Positions 46,830-58,944 of a stretch of 64,000 nucleotides of DNA are shown one piece after another. Location of the stretch: positions 39,980,331-40,044,330 of the forward strand of contig CM028377.1 of assembly GCA_013146195.2 (NCBI GenBank), read 5' to 3'. Both the position numbers and the translations under genes were made by a program. Positions within the stretch are counted from its first letter, which is position 1, and each line of letters starts with the position of its first letter. The notes beneath the pieces are model-generated. The model was not told the origin of the DNA, searched no databases, and worked only from the letters and a program-made list of their open reading frames with translations. This DNA is from Codonopsis lanceolata. Its lineage: Eukaryota; Streptophyta; Magnoliopsida; Asterales; Campanulaceae.

Positions 46830-48480
46830 ATGAGCCTTCTTCGGCTAATATTGAATTACTTCCGTTTTTACCGTCCTTTTCTTTTTTTATTTTTACATGA
46901 CTTGATGCTCAAAGTTAGATTTGTTCCCGAATTGCTATGGCTATGTATTTTTGCTTCATCACACACTTGTTTAGTTTTTCTTGAACGTCGACTATGTGTT
47001 TGTGTTGTACCTTTCACAATATGCAATCAACGAGAAGATATTATTGTTTTGGAGCACCACATGATATGTTTACGATTGTGACATGCGGATTCAAGTCTTT
47101 TATCCAATGTCGGATTTATTTTTTATAGCTTGGCACATGGCATTGTTATTTTATTGGGTCTTTTTTTTACTAGGATATGTAAAGTGCTTGTTGCGCACAA
47201 CAGAAGACTTTGTAAACAAACACAAAGTAATAACAAGATCAATCACAAAGAAGAGAAAGAGAGATTGTGGCCAACAGACTCTTGAAATTTTATTATGTCA
47301 ACCTTGAAACCGTTCTAATATTATAATTATATATAGGGATACAATATCTAACTCTAAAACAACCTCATAAGAAAACGGGTAAAATAACTTATCGCCACAA
47401 CACGGTTGCCTTCATCAACCAAACGTGACCGTGTCATTGTCGAACGCTGTCGTCATCCCTGTTTATGCAATCGCCTATTTGGAAGTAAGTCTGTTCGTAA
47501 TTTCTCTTAAGACACGCAGTCGCCTTCACCTATTACGCGACCGCCTTATAACGTGGTCGCCTTGTAGTTCGTAGACGCGATCGCCTTGTTCAAAACCCAA
47601 CAGTCCGTACTTATCAAGGTAATCAAGTCATTCCGTTCACAACAGTGCTAAGATTCAATGTGACTCGGGATGGGATAAGAAATATCAAGTTGGATTTAAG
47701 TTCTTCCTTTTATTCCACCATGCATTACTTTCATGATTGTAAAATTGTAAGGCTAAAACTTGAAAGACGGTTTTATGGGTCTTTTAGGTAAGATGGTTAT
47801 CCTTAATCTGACCAACAGTGTATTAGTGGGTTGAATTGAGAGAGTGGACCTCCGTCTAACGAATTAAGATTGATCTCACAGGAGACTTACTCAAATTGTC
47901 GGTCCCCTCGCATGAATTTGCAACTGCTAAACTCCCCAACATTTTTTATTAGGAGAAATGGCAAGTCGGTCCCCTTTCCTAAATATTTATCCGTGCCAGT
48001 CCTGTCTTATTTTTTTCAACCGGAAAATATCACTTTTATAAAATTGTTCTAAAGATGCCCAGATCCGTCTCCAACATTTCTTCCACAGCTCAAGTGTCTC
48101 TTCCTCCAACATTTCTTCCATAGCTTCAACGTTTTCTTCCTAAATTGTTTGAAAAAAGAAAAAAATTGGTGGTTATGGATAAAGAGGAAAGAGAGTGGGT
48201 AGTTGGCAGTGGTTTACTACATAATTGTGCCTTCACGATACTAACATATTCTCACTCTTGTTCTTCTTTATCTCTCGTTGTTCTTGTTCTTCTTCGTCTT
48301 CATTGTGTTAGTGTATAATTGAAAATAGATTGACTTTTATTTGTGTGTTGCTATGCAAGTAAACTGTTCGATTAAATGTCTGAATAGGAATTTGTTCATT
48401 GTTAAGACACTTTTTTTTGAATCTGTATGCATAATTTGCAGTGTGGCATCTTCAATGTTTTGACTTGGTGCATCGCAATG
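46830..48480. other. intergenic with LTR-like debris
   Basis: 47180-47640 has features of a minus-strand LTR (CTATATATAATTATA at ~47320 and a purine-rich flank), but no clean ends were found. The rest shows no gene or named repeat. Confidence 0.3.
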
Positions 48481-48942
48481 CATATACAAGAACAACAAGA
48501 GGGAAACAACAACAACAACAAAAACAACCAGAGAAATGCAACAATTAGAGAGATGCAACAACAACAAGAGAGATGCAACAACAACAACATCAACAAGAGA
48601 GAAGCAATAACAACAAAAACAAGAAGAGAGATGCAACAACAACAAGAGAAATGCAACAACAATAACAACAACATGAAAGATGCAGCAGCTGCCACTACAA
48701 CAGGTAAGATGCAACAACAACAATAACAACAAGAAGAGAGATGCATCAGCTACTACTACAATAAGTGAGATGAAGCAACAACAACAACAAGATAGAAACA
48801 ACAACAACAACAAGAGATATGCAACAACAACAATAAGAGACATGTAATAACAACAACAACAAGAAGTATGCAACAACATTAGAAAATGATAATGTGCAAA
48901 TGCCCTCAAATACCCTCCGTCGTGAAAATTAGTATAACTCAT
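48337..48942 (-). CDS. hypothetical Leu/Cys/Val-rich ORF, A-monomer start (201 aa)
   Basis: Starts MSYTNFHDGGYLRAFAHYHF inside monomer A and runs through the CAA block as hydrophobic Leu/Val/Cys repeats, then leaves the repeat for ~45 residues (DAPSQNIEDATLQIMHT). The same start occurs at 54407 and 57897. The TATA motif of this copy is damaged (TATGTAAAC). Long frames are expected by chance in TTG repeats, so translation is unproven. Confidence 0.2.
   Translation of the reverse strand: MSYTNFHDGGYLRAFAHYHFLMLLHTSCCCCYYMSLIVVVAYLLLLLLFLSCCCCCFISLIVVVADASLFLLLLLLLHLTCCSGSCCIFHVVVIVVAFLLLLLHLSSCFCCYCFSLVDVVVVASLLLLLHLSNCCISLVVFVVVVVSLLLFLYMHCDAPSQNIEDATLQIMHTDSKKSVLTMNKFLFRHLIEQFTCIATHK
48481..48895. 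repeat. CAA-rich minisatellite block of monomer C (copy 0)
   Basis: Imperfect repeats of GAGAGATGCAACAACAAC. The minus strand is open for long distances because TTG/TGT/GTT repeats contain no stops. Confidence 0.9.
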
Positions 48943-49875
48943 AATAAGATCAGATTTTGTGTTTGTGTACCTTGTTATATGTTGAAATGATGTTTACATA
49001 ACCCAAGATCTTAAATGAAAAGAAAATAAAGTACAAAGATGAAGAATTAAAAAAATGAAAATTCAAGAAAATAGTAGAATATACTGAAGGATTGATGGGC
49101 CTCAAATGTGGCTAGAATATATGTGTTTCAAGGTTGTCTAAGCCTGTAAACTGTCAAAAAAAGAACACAATTCTAAAATTATACCAGAGGCTTACCAGCA
49201 AATGTCCTCCAGCATGAGAATTAGCATTAACTCATAATCAGATAAACAATTTGACATAGTATAGAATCAGATTTTTTATACGTGTACCTTGTTATATGTT
49301 GACATGAGGTTTATATATCCCAAGATCTGAAACAAAAGGGAGATGAAATAAGCAAGGCGGTAGAAGCACCACCACCACCGCCACCATAGGAAAAGAGATG
49401 AAGAATAAAAAAAAGAAAATTCAAAAAAAGAGTAGAATATAAATTTATGAAAACAAATAAATAATAATAGAAATGATAACAAGGAAATGAAAGGCAAGAA
49501 ATTAAAAAATAATGAAAGGTAAGAAAAAACCAGTGTATCCAAAAAGATACTTGAAGATTGATGGTCCTCAAATATGACTACAATATGTGCTTCAAGGTTG
49601 TCTAAGCTTCTAAACTGTCAACAAGGAACACAATTCTTATATTAACGTAGGGGCTTACCCTGCAAATGCCCTCTAGCGTGAGAATTACTAAATCTCATAA
49701 TTGGGTAAACAATTGGACAAACTATAGAATATTCATAACCAAGTAAACAATTTGACATAGTATAGAATCAGATACGTGTAGCTTGTTATATGTTGAGATG
49801 AGGTTTATATATCCCAAGAGCTGAAATGAAAGAAAAAAAGCAAACGAGATGAAATAAGCAAGAGAGGTGAATAAT

Positions 49876-50487
49876 CTAGAGAGATGAAATAAGCAAGAGA
49901 GATGCAACAACAACAACAACAAAATATATGCAACAACAATAACAAGATAGATGTAACAACAAGAGAGATACAAAAACAACAACAACAACAAGAGCGATGC
50001 AACAACAACAACAATAGAGATGCAACCACAACAACAACAAAAACAACAAGAGAGATGCAACAATAAAAGAAATGCAACAACATGAGAGATGCAGCAAGAA
50101 CAACAACAAGAGAGAAGCAACAACAACAACCAGAGAAATGCAACAACAACAACAAGAGAGATGCAACAACAACAATAAGAGAGATGCAATAACAACAACA
50201 ACATCAACAAGAGAGAAGCAACAACAACAAAAACAAGAAAAGAGATGCAACAACAACAAGAGAGATGCAACAATAACAATAACAACAACATGAAATATGC
50301 AGCAGCTGCCACTACAACAGGTGAGATGCAACAACAATAATAACAACAACAAGAGAGATACAGCAGCAACTACAACAACAAGTGAGATGCAACAACAACA
50401 AGAAGATAGATACAACAACAACAACAAGAGATATTCAACAACAACAACAAGAGAGATGCAATAACAACAACAAGTATGCAACAACAT
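49876..50487 (-). CDS. hypothetical Leu/Cys/Val-rich ORF (203 aa)
   Basis: Starts MLLHTCCCYC at the A/C junction and consists only of hydrophobic repeats to its stop. A TATA motif (50613-50620) lies ~125 bp upstream. No soluble domain; composition would suit membrane insertion if translated, but this is inference. Confidence 0.15.
   Translation of the reverse strand: MLLHTCCCYCISLVVVVEYLLLLLLYLSSCCCCISLVVVVAAVSLLLLLLLLLHLTCCSGSCCIFHVVVIVIVASLLLLLHLFSCFCCCCFSLVDVVVVIASLLLLLLHLSCCCCCISLVVVVASLLLLFLLHLSCCCISFIVASLLLFLLLLWLHLYCCCCCIALVVVVVFVSLLLLHLSCYCCCIYFVVVVVASLLLISSL
49905..50486. repeat. CAA-rich minisatellite block of monomer C (copy 1)
   Basis: Same unit family, ~580 bp. Minus-strand frames up to 215 codons. 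Confidence 0.9.
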
Positions 50488-51190
50488 TAGAAACTGATAA
50501 TGTGCAAATGCCCTCCGTCGTGAAAATTAGTATAGCTCATAATCGGGTAAACACATCGAAAGAGTATAAGATCAGATTTTGTGTTTGTGTACCTTGTTAT
50601 ATGTTGAAACGAGGTTTATATAGCCCAAGATCTTAAATGAAAAGAAAATAAAGGACAAAGATAAAGAATTAAAAAAATGAAAATTCAAGAAAAGAGTAGA
50701 ATATAATGTTAACAAAAAAAAAAAAAAAAGAAACGATAACAAGGGAAAGAAAGGAAAGAAGAAACCTGTGTATTCAAAAATATACTGAAGGATTGATGGG
50801 CCTCAAATGTGACTAGAATATATGTGCTTCAAGGTTGTTTAAGCCTGTAAACTGTCAAAAAAAGAACACAATTCTAAAATTATAGCAGGGGCTTACCTGC
50901 AAATGTCCTCCGGCGTTAGAATTAGCATTAACTCATAATCAGATAAACAATTTGACATAGTATAGAATCAGATTTTGTATAAGTGCACCTTGTTATATGT
51001 TGACATGAGGTTTATATATCCCAATATCTGAAACAAAAGGGAGATGAAATAAGCAAGGCGGTAGAAGCACCACCACCGCCACCATAGGAAAAGAGATGAA
51101 GAATAAAAAAAAAATTCAAGAAAAGAGTAGAATATAAATTTATGAAAACAAATAAATAATAATAGAAATGATAACAAGAAAATGAAAGGC

Positions 51191-52205
51191 CCGAAGTCAC
51201 TAAGCCTATTTGTGACTCAAATGACATCAACCAGTCTCTCGCCTTTGTTTTCCCCGTATACTCCTTAATATTTGGGAAAATGAGCCCTTGTGCTGGCGGC
51301 ACATTTTCGATCCATGGTGCCAAAGGGCTGGCTGAAGTGCCCAAGAAGTTTCCATATAAAGCTTTACCTTGCTCCCACGCCTCCATACATCGTTTCAACT
51401 CCTCAAAATCTTGCATGTTTATGGTTGTAGGCAAACCACCCTCGGGCTGAGGCTGTACCACAGGCATAGGAGAGACCTGTGGGGGACCCGTAGCTCCAAC
51501 AGCTTGAGTTACACCCACGGCCTGCGCCACCTGTGCCTGAGGCACCCCAGCGAGCTGAGCAACTGGAGCAGCCGGTTCGTTCAAATCCATCTTTTCTTGA
51601 GAATGGTGGGATAAATGCCCATGGGACCTCCTAGGAGATGGAGTTCTATGTCGACGAGCATAAGATCCCCTTGGTGATGGGGAACGATGACTACGAGCAC
51701 GCGATCGTCGTGGCAATGGTGAACGAAGGCTACGAGCATGAGACCTTCGCGGGGAAGGTGATCGCCGACGACGACGAGATTGTGCCGAATCATCCCCGAC
51801 TCGTGGTCCCAACCTTGAATGAACACTAGGCACAACCACGTGGCTAGTCTTACTCCCTGATGACCCAAGAGAAGGAATGATCAATGGATTTAGCTGATTA
51901 CCCCCAGTACGAGAAACATCTGCAGCTTGGCTTGGAACTGACAAGGCTAGCAAATGGTCCACCTCAATGGGTAAAGGCGGTTTACCCATGGCAATCAACT
52001 GCAGATTGAGTTGATGCATTTGTCCCAAGTATATAGCCCTTTGACGAATAGCTTCCTCCCTAAACTCATGCGCCAAACCAACTGCTGCCACGACACTTCT
52101 TGCCAAAGAATCTACTCCACGTCTTTGGTTGAGTTGATGGCGAGCATCATGTGGAGGAGGTGGATTGTTCCCAGCCAATTGATTAAGACTAGGAGTTGCT
52201 TGCAC
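51191..52205 (-). pseudogene. gypsy gag N-terminal part with Ser-Arg repeats, truncated
   Basis: Open frame containing EFREEAIRQRAIYLGQMHQL, then an Arg/Ser-rich tract with repeated SPSPRRSHAR-type units (~residues 145-205), an Ala/Gln/Val-rich stretch, and the start of the conserved gag core (FPNIKEYTGKTKARDWL). It then runs without a stop into monomer B. No ATG is seen in this frame near 52205 (the first codon there is GTG). SR-type repeats are unusual in gag and may bind RNA. Confidence 0.7.
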
Positions 52206-52828
52206 CTCTTCCCGATGACTTCCACTAACACCCCGCCATTGTCAAAGTTTACCAAGAACAAATATCAAATCGCTTAAAACAATGGAACCAAGCGAAAGAT
52301 CTTGATGCCGGACTTGTCCAAAGATACCGGCTTTCAACGTATCAGATAAACTCAAAGCCCAACTCGCAATCAAATGAAACAACTTGTGAACTGCACTCAA
52401 AATAAGAATTAGTCCAAGACCAGCCAATGAGTATACAATTTAGCAGAGTTTTGGCTCAAGAGTAAAAGTCACGTACCTCTCCCCTTCAATTTCAGGGGAT
52501 TTTATAGCCGCCGGAGAGTATAACTGCCCACTAATCAATCATGACATTAATGGCGGGCATATTAACTGCCCCATTAACCACAACGGTCAAATGGAGAAGT
52601 TTTCGGACATAACTGTCCTCAACTGACAACAATTCTTAAATCCACGAGCATAACAACCCATGCTCGCTACAAGTTAATGACATCTTTTACTTAAGGATTG
52701 TGACAACAACACGAAAACCATTTAATCTTCTCCTCACAGCCTTAACTATAGGATGGTCGCCTGACTGAAATGTAACCATGTACCAAGCATGTGACATATG
52801 GCTTGGGCCTATTGGGCCGGGCAGCTCA
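51191..52828 (-). mobile_element. truncated gypsy element (5' LTR plus gag start) inside the satellite
   Basis: Sequence unrelated to the satellite begins after ATGAAAGGC (51190) and ends at CAGCTCA (~52828), where monomer A resumes mid-unit. On the minus strand GGCTATAAAATCCCC (~52497-52511) is a TATA box in the LTR part; gag follows downstream. No pol and no second LTR are present. About 1.1 kb of satellite is missing at the site. Confidence 0.75.
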
Positions 52829-53837
52829 GTGTTTGTGTACCTTGTTATATGATGAAATGAGGTTTATATATCCCAAAATCTTAAATGAAAAAAAAATAAA
52901 GGACAAGAGAAGAAGAATTAAAAAAATGAAAATTCAAGAATAGAGTAGAATATAATGTTAACAAAATAAAAAACAATAATAATAACGATAACAAGGAAAA
53001 GAAATGAAAGAAGAAACCTGGGTATTAAAAAATATACTAAAGGATTGATGGGCCTCAAATGTGACTAGAATATATGTGCTTCAAGGTTGTCTAAGCCTGT
53101 AAACTGTCAAAAAAAGAACACAATTCTAAAATTATAGCAGGGGCTTACCTGCAAATGTCCTCTGGCGTGAGAATTAACATTAACTCATAATCAGATAAAC
53201 AATTTGACATAGTATAGAATCAGATTTTGTATACGTGTACCTTGTTATATGTTGACATGAGGTTTATAAATCCCAAAATCTGAAACAAAAGGGAGATGAA
53301 ATAAGCAAGGCGGTAGAAGCACCACCACCACCGCCACCATAGGAAAAGAGATGAAGAATAAAAAAAAGAAAATTCAAGAAAAGAGAAGAATATAAATTTA
53401 TGAAAACAAAAAAAGAATAATATAAATGATAACAAGGAAATGAAAGGCAAGAAATTAAAAAATAATGAAAGGCAAGAAAAAACCTGTGTATCCAAAAAGA
53501 TACTTGGAGATTGATGGTCCTCAAATATGACTACAATATATGTGCTTCAAGGTTGTCTAAGCTTCTAAACTGTCAACAAGGAACACAATTCTTAAATTAA
53601 CGCAGGGGCTTACCCTGCAAATGCCCTCCGACGTGAGAATTAGTAAATCTCATAATCGGGTAAACAATTTGACAGAGTATAGAATACACATAATCGCATA
53701 AACAATTTGACATAGTATAGAATCAGATTTTATGTACGTGTACCTTGGTATATGTTGAGATGAGGTTTATATATCCCAAGATCTGAAATGAAAGAAAAAA
53801 AGCAAGGGAGATGAAATAAGCAAGAGAGATGAATAAT

Positions 53838-54407
53838 CTAGAGAGATGAAATAAGCAGGAGAGATGCAACAACAAAAACAACAAGAGAGATGCAACAACA
53901 AAAACAACAAGAGAGATGCAACAACAATAACGAGATAGATGTAACAACAAGAGAGATGCAAAAACAACAACAACAAGAGCGATGCAACAACAATATTAAC
54001 AACAATAACAAGACATATGCAACAACAACAACAACAACAATAGAGATGCAACCACAACAACAACAAAAGCAACAAGAAAGTTGAAACAACAAAAGAAATG
54101 CAACAACAGAGAGATGCAACAAGAACAACAAGAAGAAGGAAGCAACAAAAAAAAAAAAAAAAACAACCAGGGAAATGCAACAACGACACCAAAAGAGATG
54201 CAACAAAAAGAGAGATGCAACAACAACAACAACAAGAGAGATGCAACAATAACAACAACAAGACATATACAATAACAACAACAACAAGAGATATGCAACA
54301 ACAAGAGAGATGCAATGACAACAACAAGAAGTATGCAACAACATTAGAAAATGATAATGTGCAAATGCCCTCAAATGCCCTCCATCGTGCAAATTAGTAT
54401 AGCTCAT
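53838..54407 (-). CDS. hypothetical Leu/Cys/Val-rich ORF, A-monomer start (189 aa)
   Basis: Starts MSYTNLHDGGHLRAFAHYHF, nearly the same 20 residues as at 48942, followed by the hydrophobic repeat. The upstream TATA motif is intact (TGTATAAAC, 54482-54487, ~75 bp before the ATG). A conserved N-terminus outside the low-complexity block is the main reason to list it. Confidence 0.25.
   Translation of the reverse strand: MSYTNLHDGGHLRAFAHYHFLMLLHTSCCCHCISLVVAYLLLLLLLYMSCCCYCCISLVVVVVASLFLLHLFWCRCCISLVVFFFFFVASFFLLFLLHLSVVAFLLLFQLSCCFCCCCGCISIVVVVVVAYVLLLLLILLLHRSCCCCFCISLVVTSISLLLLHLSCCFCCCISLVVFVVASLLLISSL
53866..54342. repeat. CAA-rich minisatellite block of monomer C (copy 3)
   Basis: Same unit family with an 18-A interruption at ~54145-54163. 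Confidence 0.9.
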
Positions 54408-54760
54408 AATCGGGTAAACACATTGATAGAGTATAAGATCAGATTTTGTGTTTGTGTACCTTGTTATATGTTGAAATGAGGTTTATACAGCCCAAGATCT
54501 TAAATGAAAAGAAAATAAAGGATAAGAGATGAAGAATTAAAAAAATGAAAATTCAAGAAAAGAGTAGAATATAATGTTAACAAAATAAAAAAGAATAATA
54601 GAAACGATAACAAGGGAAAGAAAGGAAAGAAGAAACCTGGGTATTCAAAAATATACTGAAGGATTGATGGGCCTCAAATGTGACTAAAATATATGTGCTT
54701 CAAGGTTGTCTAAGCCTGTAAACTATCAAAAAAAGAACACAATTATAAAATTATAGCAGG

Positions 54761-54889
54761 GGCTTACCTGCAAATGTCCTCCGGCGTGAGAATTAGCATT
54801 AGCTCATAATCAGATAAACAATTTGACATAGTATAGAATCAGATTTTGTATACGTGTACCTTGTTATATGTTGGCATTAGGTTTATATA
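54761..54889 (-). promoter_or_regulatory. representative TATA box - leader - 5' splice site module (monomer B)
   Basis: Minus strand: GATATATAAACC (54881-54891), then ~90 nt of leader, then GGACATTTGCAG/GTAAGCC with the donor at 54767/54768. The module recurs in the other B and C heads; A heads keep the TATA motif but lack the donor and read straight into the CAA block. Function is inferred from motif order and conservation only. Confidence 0.4.
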
Positions 54890-55464
54890 TCCCAAGATCT
54901 GAAACAAAAAGGAGATGAAATAAGCAAGGTGGTAGAAGCACCACCACCACCGCTACCATAGGAAAAGAGATGAAGAATAACAAAAAAAGAAAATTCAAGA
55001 AAAAAGTAGAATATAAATTTAAGAAAACAAAAAAAGAATAATAGAAATGATAACAAGGAAATGAAAGGCAAGAAATTAAAAAATAATGAAAGGCAAGAAA
55101 AAACCTGTATCCAAAAATATGACTACAATATATGTGCTTCAAGGTTATCTAAGCTTCTAAACTGTCAACAAGGAACACAATTCTTAAATTAACGCAGGGG
55201 CTTACCCTGCAAATGCCCTCCGGTGTGAGAATTAGTAAATCTCATAATCGGGTAAACAATTTGACAGAGTATAGAATACTCATAACCACATAAACAATTC
55301 GACATAATCGGATTTTGTCTACGTGTACCTTGTTATATGTTGAGATGATGTTTATATATCCTAAGATCTTAAATGAAAGAAAAAAAGCAAGGGAGATGAA
55401 ATAAGGAAGAGAGATGAAGTAATCAAGAGAGGTGAATAATCTAGAGAGAGTTGAAATAAGCAAG

Positions 55465-56080
55465 AGAGATGCAACAACAACAAGAGAGATGCAACAACAA
55501 TAACGAGATAGATGTAATAAGAGAGATGCAAAAACAACAACAACAAGAGCGATGCAACAACAATAGTAACAACAATAACAAGACAGATGCAATAACAACA
55601 ACAATAGAGATGCAACCACAACAACAACAAAAACGACAAGAGAGATGCAACAACATAAGAAATGCAACAACAGGAGAGATGCAACAAGAACAACAACAAG
55701 AGGGAAGCAACAACAACAACAACAACCAGAGAAATGAAACAACAACAAGAGAGATGCAACAAAAACAACAAGAGAGATGCAACAACAACAACAACAACAA
55801 CATCAATAAGAAAGAGGCAACAACAACAAAAACAAGAAGAGAGATGCAACAACAGTAACAACAATAACAACAACATGAAAGATGTAGCTGCTGTTACTAC
55901 AACAGGTGAGATGGAACAACAATAACAACAACAAGAGAAATGCATCATCTATAACTACAACAAGTGAGATGAAGCAACAACAACAAGACATATACAACAA
56001 CAACAACAGGAGATATGCAACAACAACAATAAAAACAACAACAAGAGAGATGCAATAACAACAAGAAGTATGCAACAACA
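55465..56080. repeat. CAA-rich minisatellite block of monomer C (copy 4)
   Basis: ~615 bp, same unit family; minus-strand frames of 102-195 codons. Confidence 0.9.
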
Positions 56081-57194
56081 TTAGAAAATGATAATGTGCA
56101 AATGCCCTCAAAAGCCCTCAGTCGTGAAAATTAGTATAGTTCATAATCAGGCAAACACATTGATAGAGTATAAGTTCAGATTTTGTGTTTGTGTACCTTG
56201 TTATATGATGAAATGAGGTTTATATATCCCAAGATCTTAAATGAAAAAAATAATAATAAAGGACAAGCGATGAAGAATTAAAAAAATGAAAATTCAAGAA
56301 AAGAGTAGAATATAATGTTAACAAAATAAAAAAGAATAATAGAAACGATAACGAGGGAAAGAAAGGAAAGAAGAAACCTGGGTATTCAAAAATATACTGA
56401 AGGATTGATGGGCCTCAAATGTGACTAAAATATATGTGCTTCAAGGTTGTCTAAGCCTGTAAACTATCAAAAAAAGAACACAATTATAAAATTATAGCAG
56501 GGGCTTACCTGCAAATGTCCTCCGGCGTGAGAATTAGCATTAGCTCATAATCAGATAAACAATTTGACATAGTATAGAATCAGATTTTGTATACGTGTAC
56601 CTTGTTATATGTTGGCATTAGGTTTATATATCCCAAGATCTGAAACAAAAAGGAGATGAAATAAGCAAGGTGGTAGAAGCACCACCACCACCGCTACCAT
56701 AGGAAAAGAGATGAAGAATAAAAAAAAGAAAATTCAAGAAAAAAGTAGAATATAAATTTAAGAAAAAAAAAAGAATAATAGAAATGATAACAAGGAAATG
56801 AAAGGCAAGAAATTAAAAAATAATGAAAGGCAAGAAAAAACCTGTATCCAAAAATATGCCTACAATATATGTGCTTCAAGGTTATCTAAAAGCTTCTAAA
56901 CTGTCAACAAGGAACACAATTCTTAAATTAACGCAGGGGCTTACCCTGCAAATGCCCTCCGGTGTGAGAATTAGTAAATCTCATAATCGGGTAAACAATT
57001 TGACAGAGTATAGAATACACATAACCGCATAAACAATTTGACATAGTATAGAATCAGATTTTGTGTACGTGTACCTTGGTATATGTTGAGATGAGGTTTA
57101 TATATCCCAAGATCTGAAATGAAAGAAAAAAAGCAAGGGAGATGAAATAAGCAAGAGAGATGAATAATCTAGAGAGATGAAATAAGCAGGAGAG

Positions 57195-57832
57195 ATGCAA
57201 CAACAAAAACAACAAGAGAGATGCAACAACAAAAACAACAAGAGAGATGCAACAACAATAACGAGATAGATGTAGTAACAACAAGAGAGATACAAAAACA
57301 ACAACAACAAGAGCGATGCAACAACAATAGTAACAACAATAACAAGACATATGCAACAACAACAACAACAACAATAGAGATGCAACCACAACAACAACAA
57401 AAGCAACAAGAGAGATGCAACAACAAAAGAAATGCAACAACAGGAGAGATGCAACAAGAACAACAAGAAGGAAGCAATAACAACAACAAAAACAACCAGG
57501 AAATGCAACAACGACAACAAAAGAGATGCAACAACAAGACAGACGCAACAACAACAACAAGACTGACGCAACAACAACAACAACATCAACAAGAGAGAAG
57601 CAACAACAACAAAAACAAGAAAAGAGATGCAACAACAATAACAACAATAACATGAAAGATCTGCAACAGGTGAGATGCAACAACAACAATAACAAGAACA
57701 AGAGATGGGACTACTATTACAACAAGTGAGATGCAGCAACAAAAACAACAAGACAGATACAATAACAACAACAACAAGAGATATGCAACAACAAGAGAGA
57801 TGCAATAACAACAACAACAAGTATGCAACAAC
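57195..57832. repeat. CAA-rich minisatellite block of monomer C (copy 5)
   Basis: Longest block, ~640 bp. A 240-codon minus-strand frame (57098-57820) starts inside the repeat itself. Confidence 0.9.
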
Positions 57833-57897
57833 ATTAGAAAATGATAATGTGCAAATGCCCTCAAATGCCCTCCATCGTGCAAATTAGTATAGCTCAT
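57586..57897 (-). CDS. hypothetical Leu/Cys/Val-rich ORF, A-monomer start (103 aa)
   Basis: Same MSYTNLHDGGHLRAFAHYHF start as at 54407, with TATA motif at 57972-57977. It ends early because of a frame change in the repeat block. Confidence 0.2.
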   Translation of the reverse strand: MSYTNLHDGGHLRAFAHYHFLMLLHTCCCCYCISLVVAYLLLLLLLYLSCCFCCCISLVVIVVPSLVLVIVVVASHLLQIFHVIVVIVVASLFLFLLLLLLSC

Positions 57898-58944
57898 AAT
57901 CGGGTAAACACATTGATAGAGTATAAGATCAGATTTTGTGTTTGTGTACCTTGTTATATGTTGAAATGAGGTTTATACAGCCCAAGATCTTAAATGAAAA
58001 GAAAATAAAGGATAAGAGATGAAGAATTAAAAAAATGAAAATTCAAGAAAAGAGTAGAATATAATGTTAACAAAATAAAAAAGAATAATAGAAACGATAA
58101 CGAGGGGAAGAAAGGAAAGAAGAAACCTGGGTATTCAAAAATATACTGAAGGATTGATGGGCCTCAAATGTGACTAAAATATATGTGCTTCAAGGTTGTC
58201 TAAGCCTGTAAACTATCAAAAAAAGAACACAATTATAAAATTATAGCAGGGGCTTACCTGCAAATGTCCTCCGGCGTGAGAATTAGCATTAGCTCATAAT
58301 CAGATAAACAATTTGACATAGTATAGAATCAGATTTTGTATACGTGTACCTTGTTATATGTTGGCATTAGGTTTATATATCCCAAGATCTGAAACAAAAA
58401 GGAGATGAAATAAGCAAGGTGGTAGAAGCACCACCACCACCGCTACCATAGGAAAAGAGATGAAGAATAAAAAAAAGAAAATTCAAGAAAAAAGTAGAAT
58501 ATAAATTTAAGAAAACAAAAAAAAAAAATAATAGAAATGATAACAAGGAAATGAAAGGCAAGAAATTAAAAAATAATGAAAGGCAAGAAAAAACCTGTAT
58601 CCAAAAATATGACTACAATATATGTGCTTCAAGGTTATCTAAGCTTCTAAACTGTCAACAAGGAACACAATTCTTAAATTAGCGCAGGGGCTTACCCTGC
58701 AAATGCCCTCCGGTGTGAGAATTAGTAAATCTCATAATCGGGTAAACAATTGGACAGAGTATAGAATACACATAACCGCATAAACAATTTGACATAGTAT
58801 AGAATCAGATTTTGTGTACGTGTACCTTGGTATATGTTGAGATGAGGTTTATATATCCCAAGATCTGAAATGAAAGAAAAAAAGCAAGGGAGATGAAATA
58901 AGCAAGAGAGATGAATAATCTAGAGAGATGAAATAAGCAGGAGA

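Noticed and set aside
46830..47307. two successive plus-strand frames
   Set aside because: No domain; T-rich composition and adjoining LTR-like debris make chance more likely.
49276..49542. Phe/Leu-rich minus-strand frames recurring in B monomers
   Set aside because: They mirror A-rich monomer sequence, shift frame between copies and have no conserved start.
57098..57820. 240-codon minus-strand frame as a real gene
   Set aside because: It starts inside the CAA/TTG block and all of it is low-complexity repeat; stop-free length is expected in such DNA.
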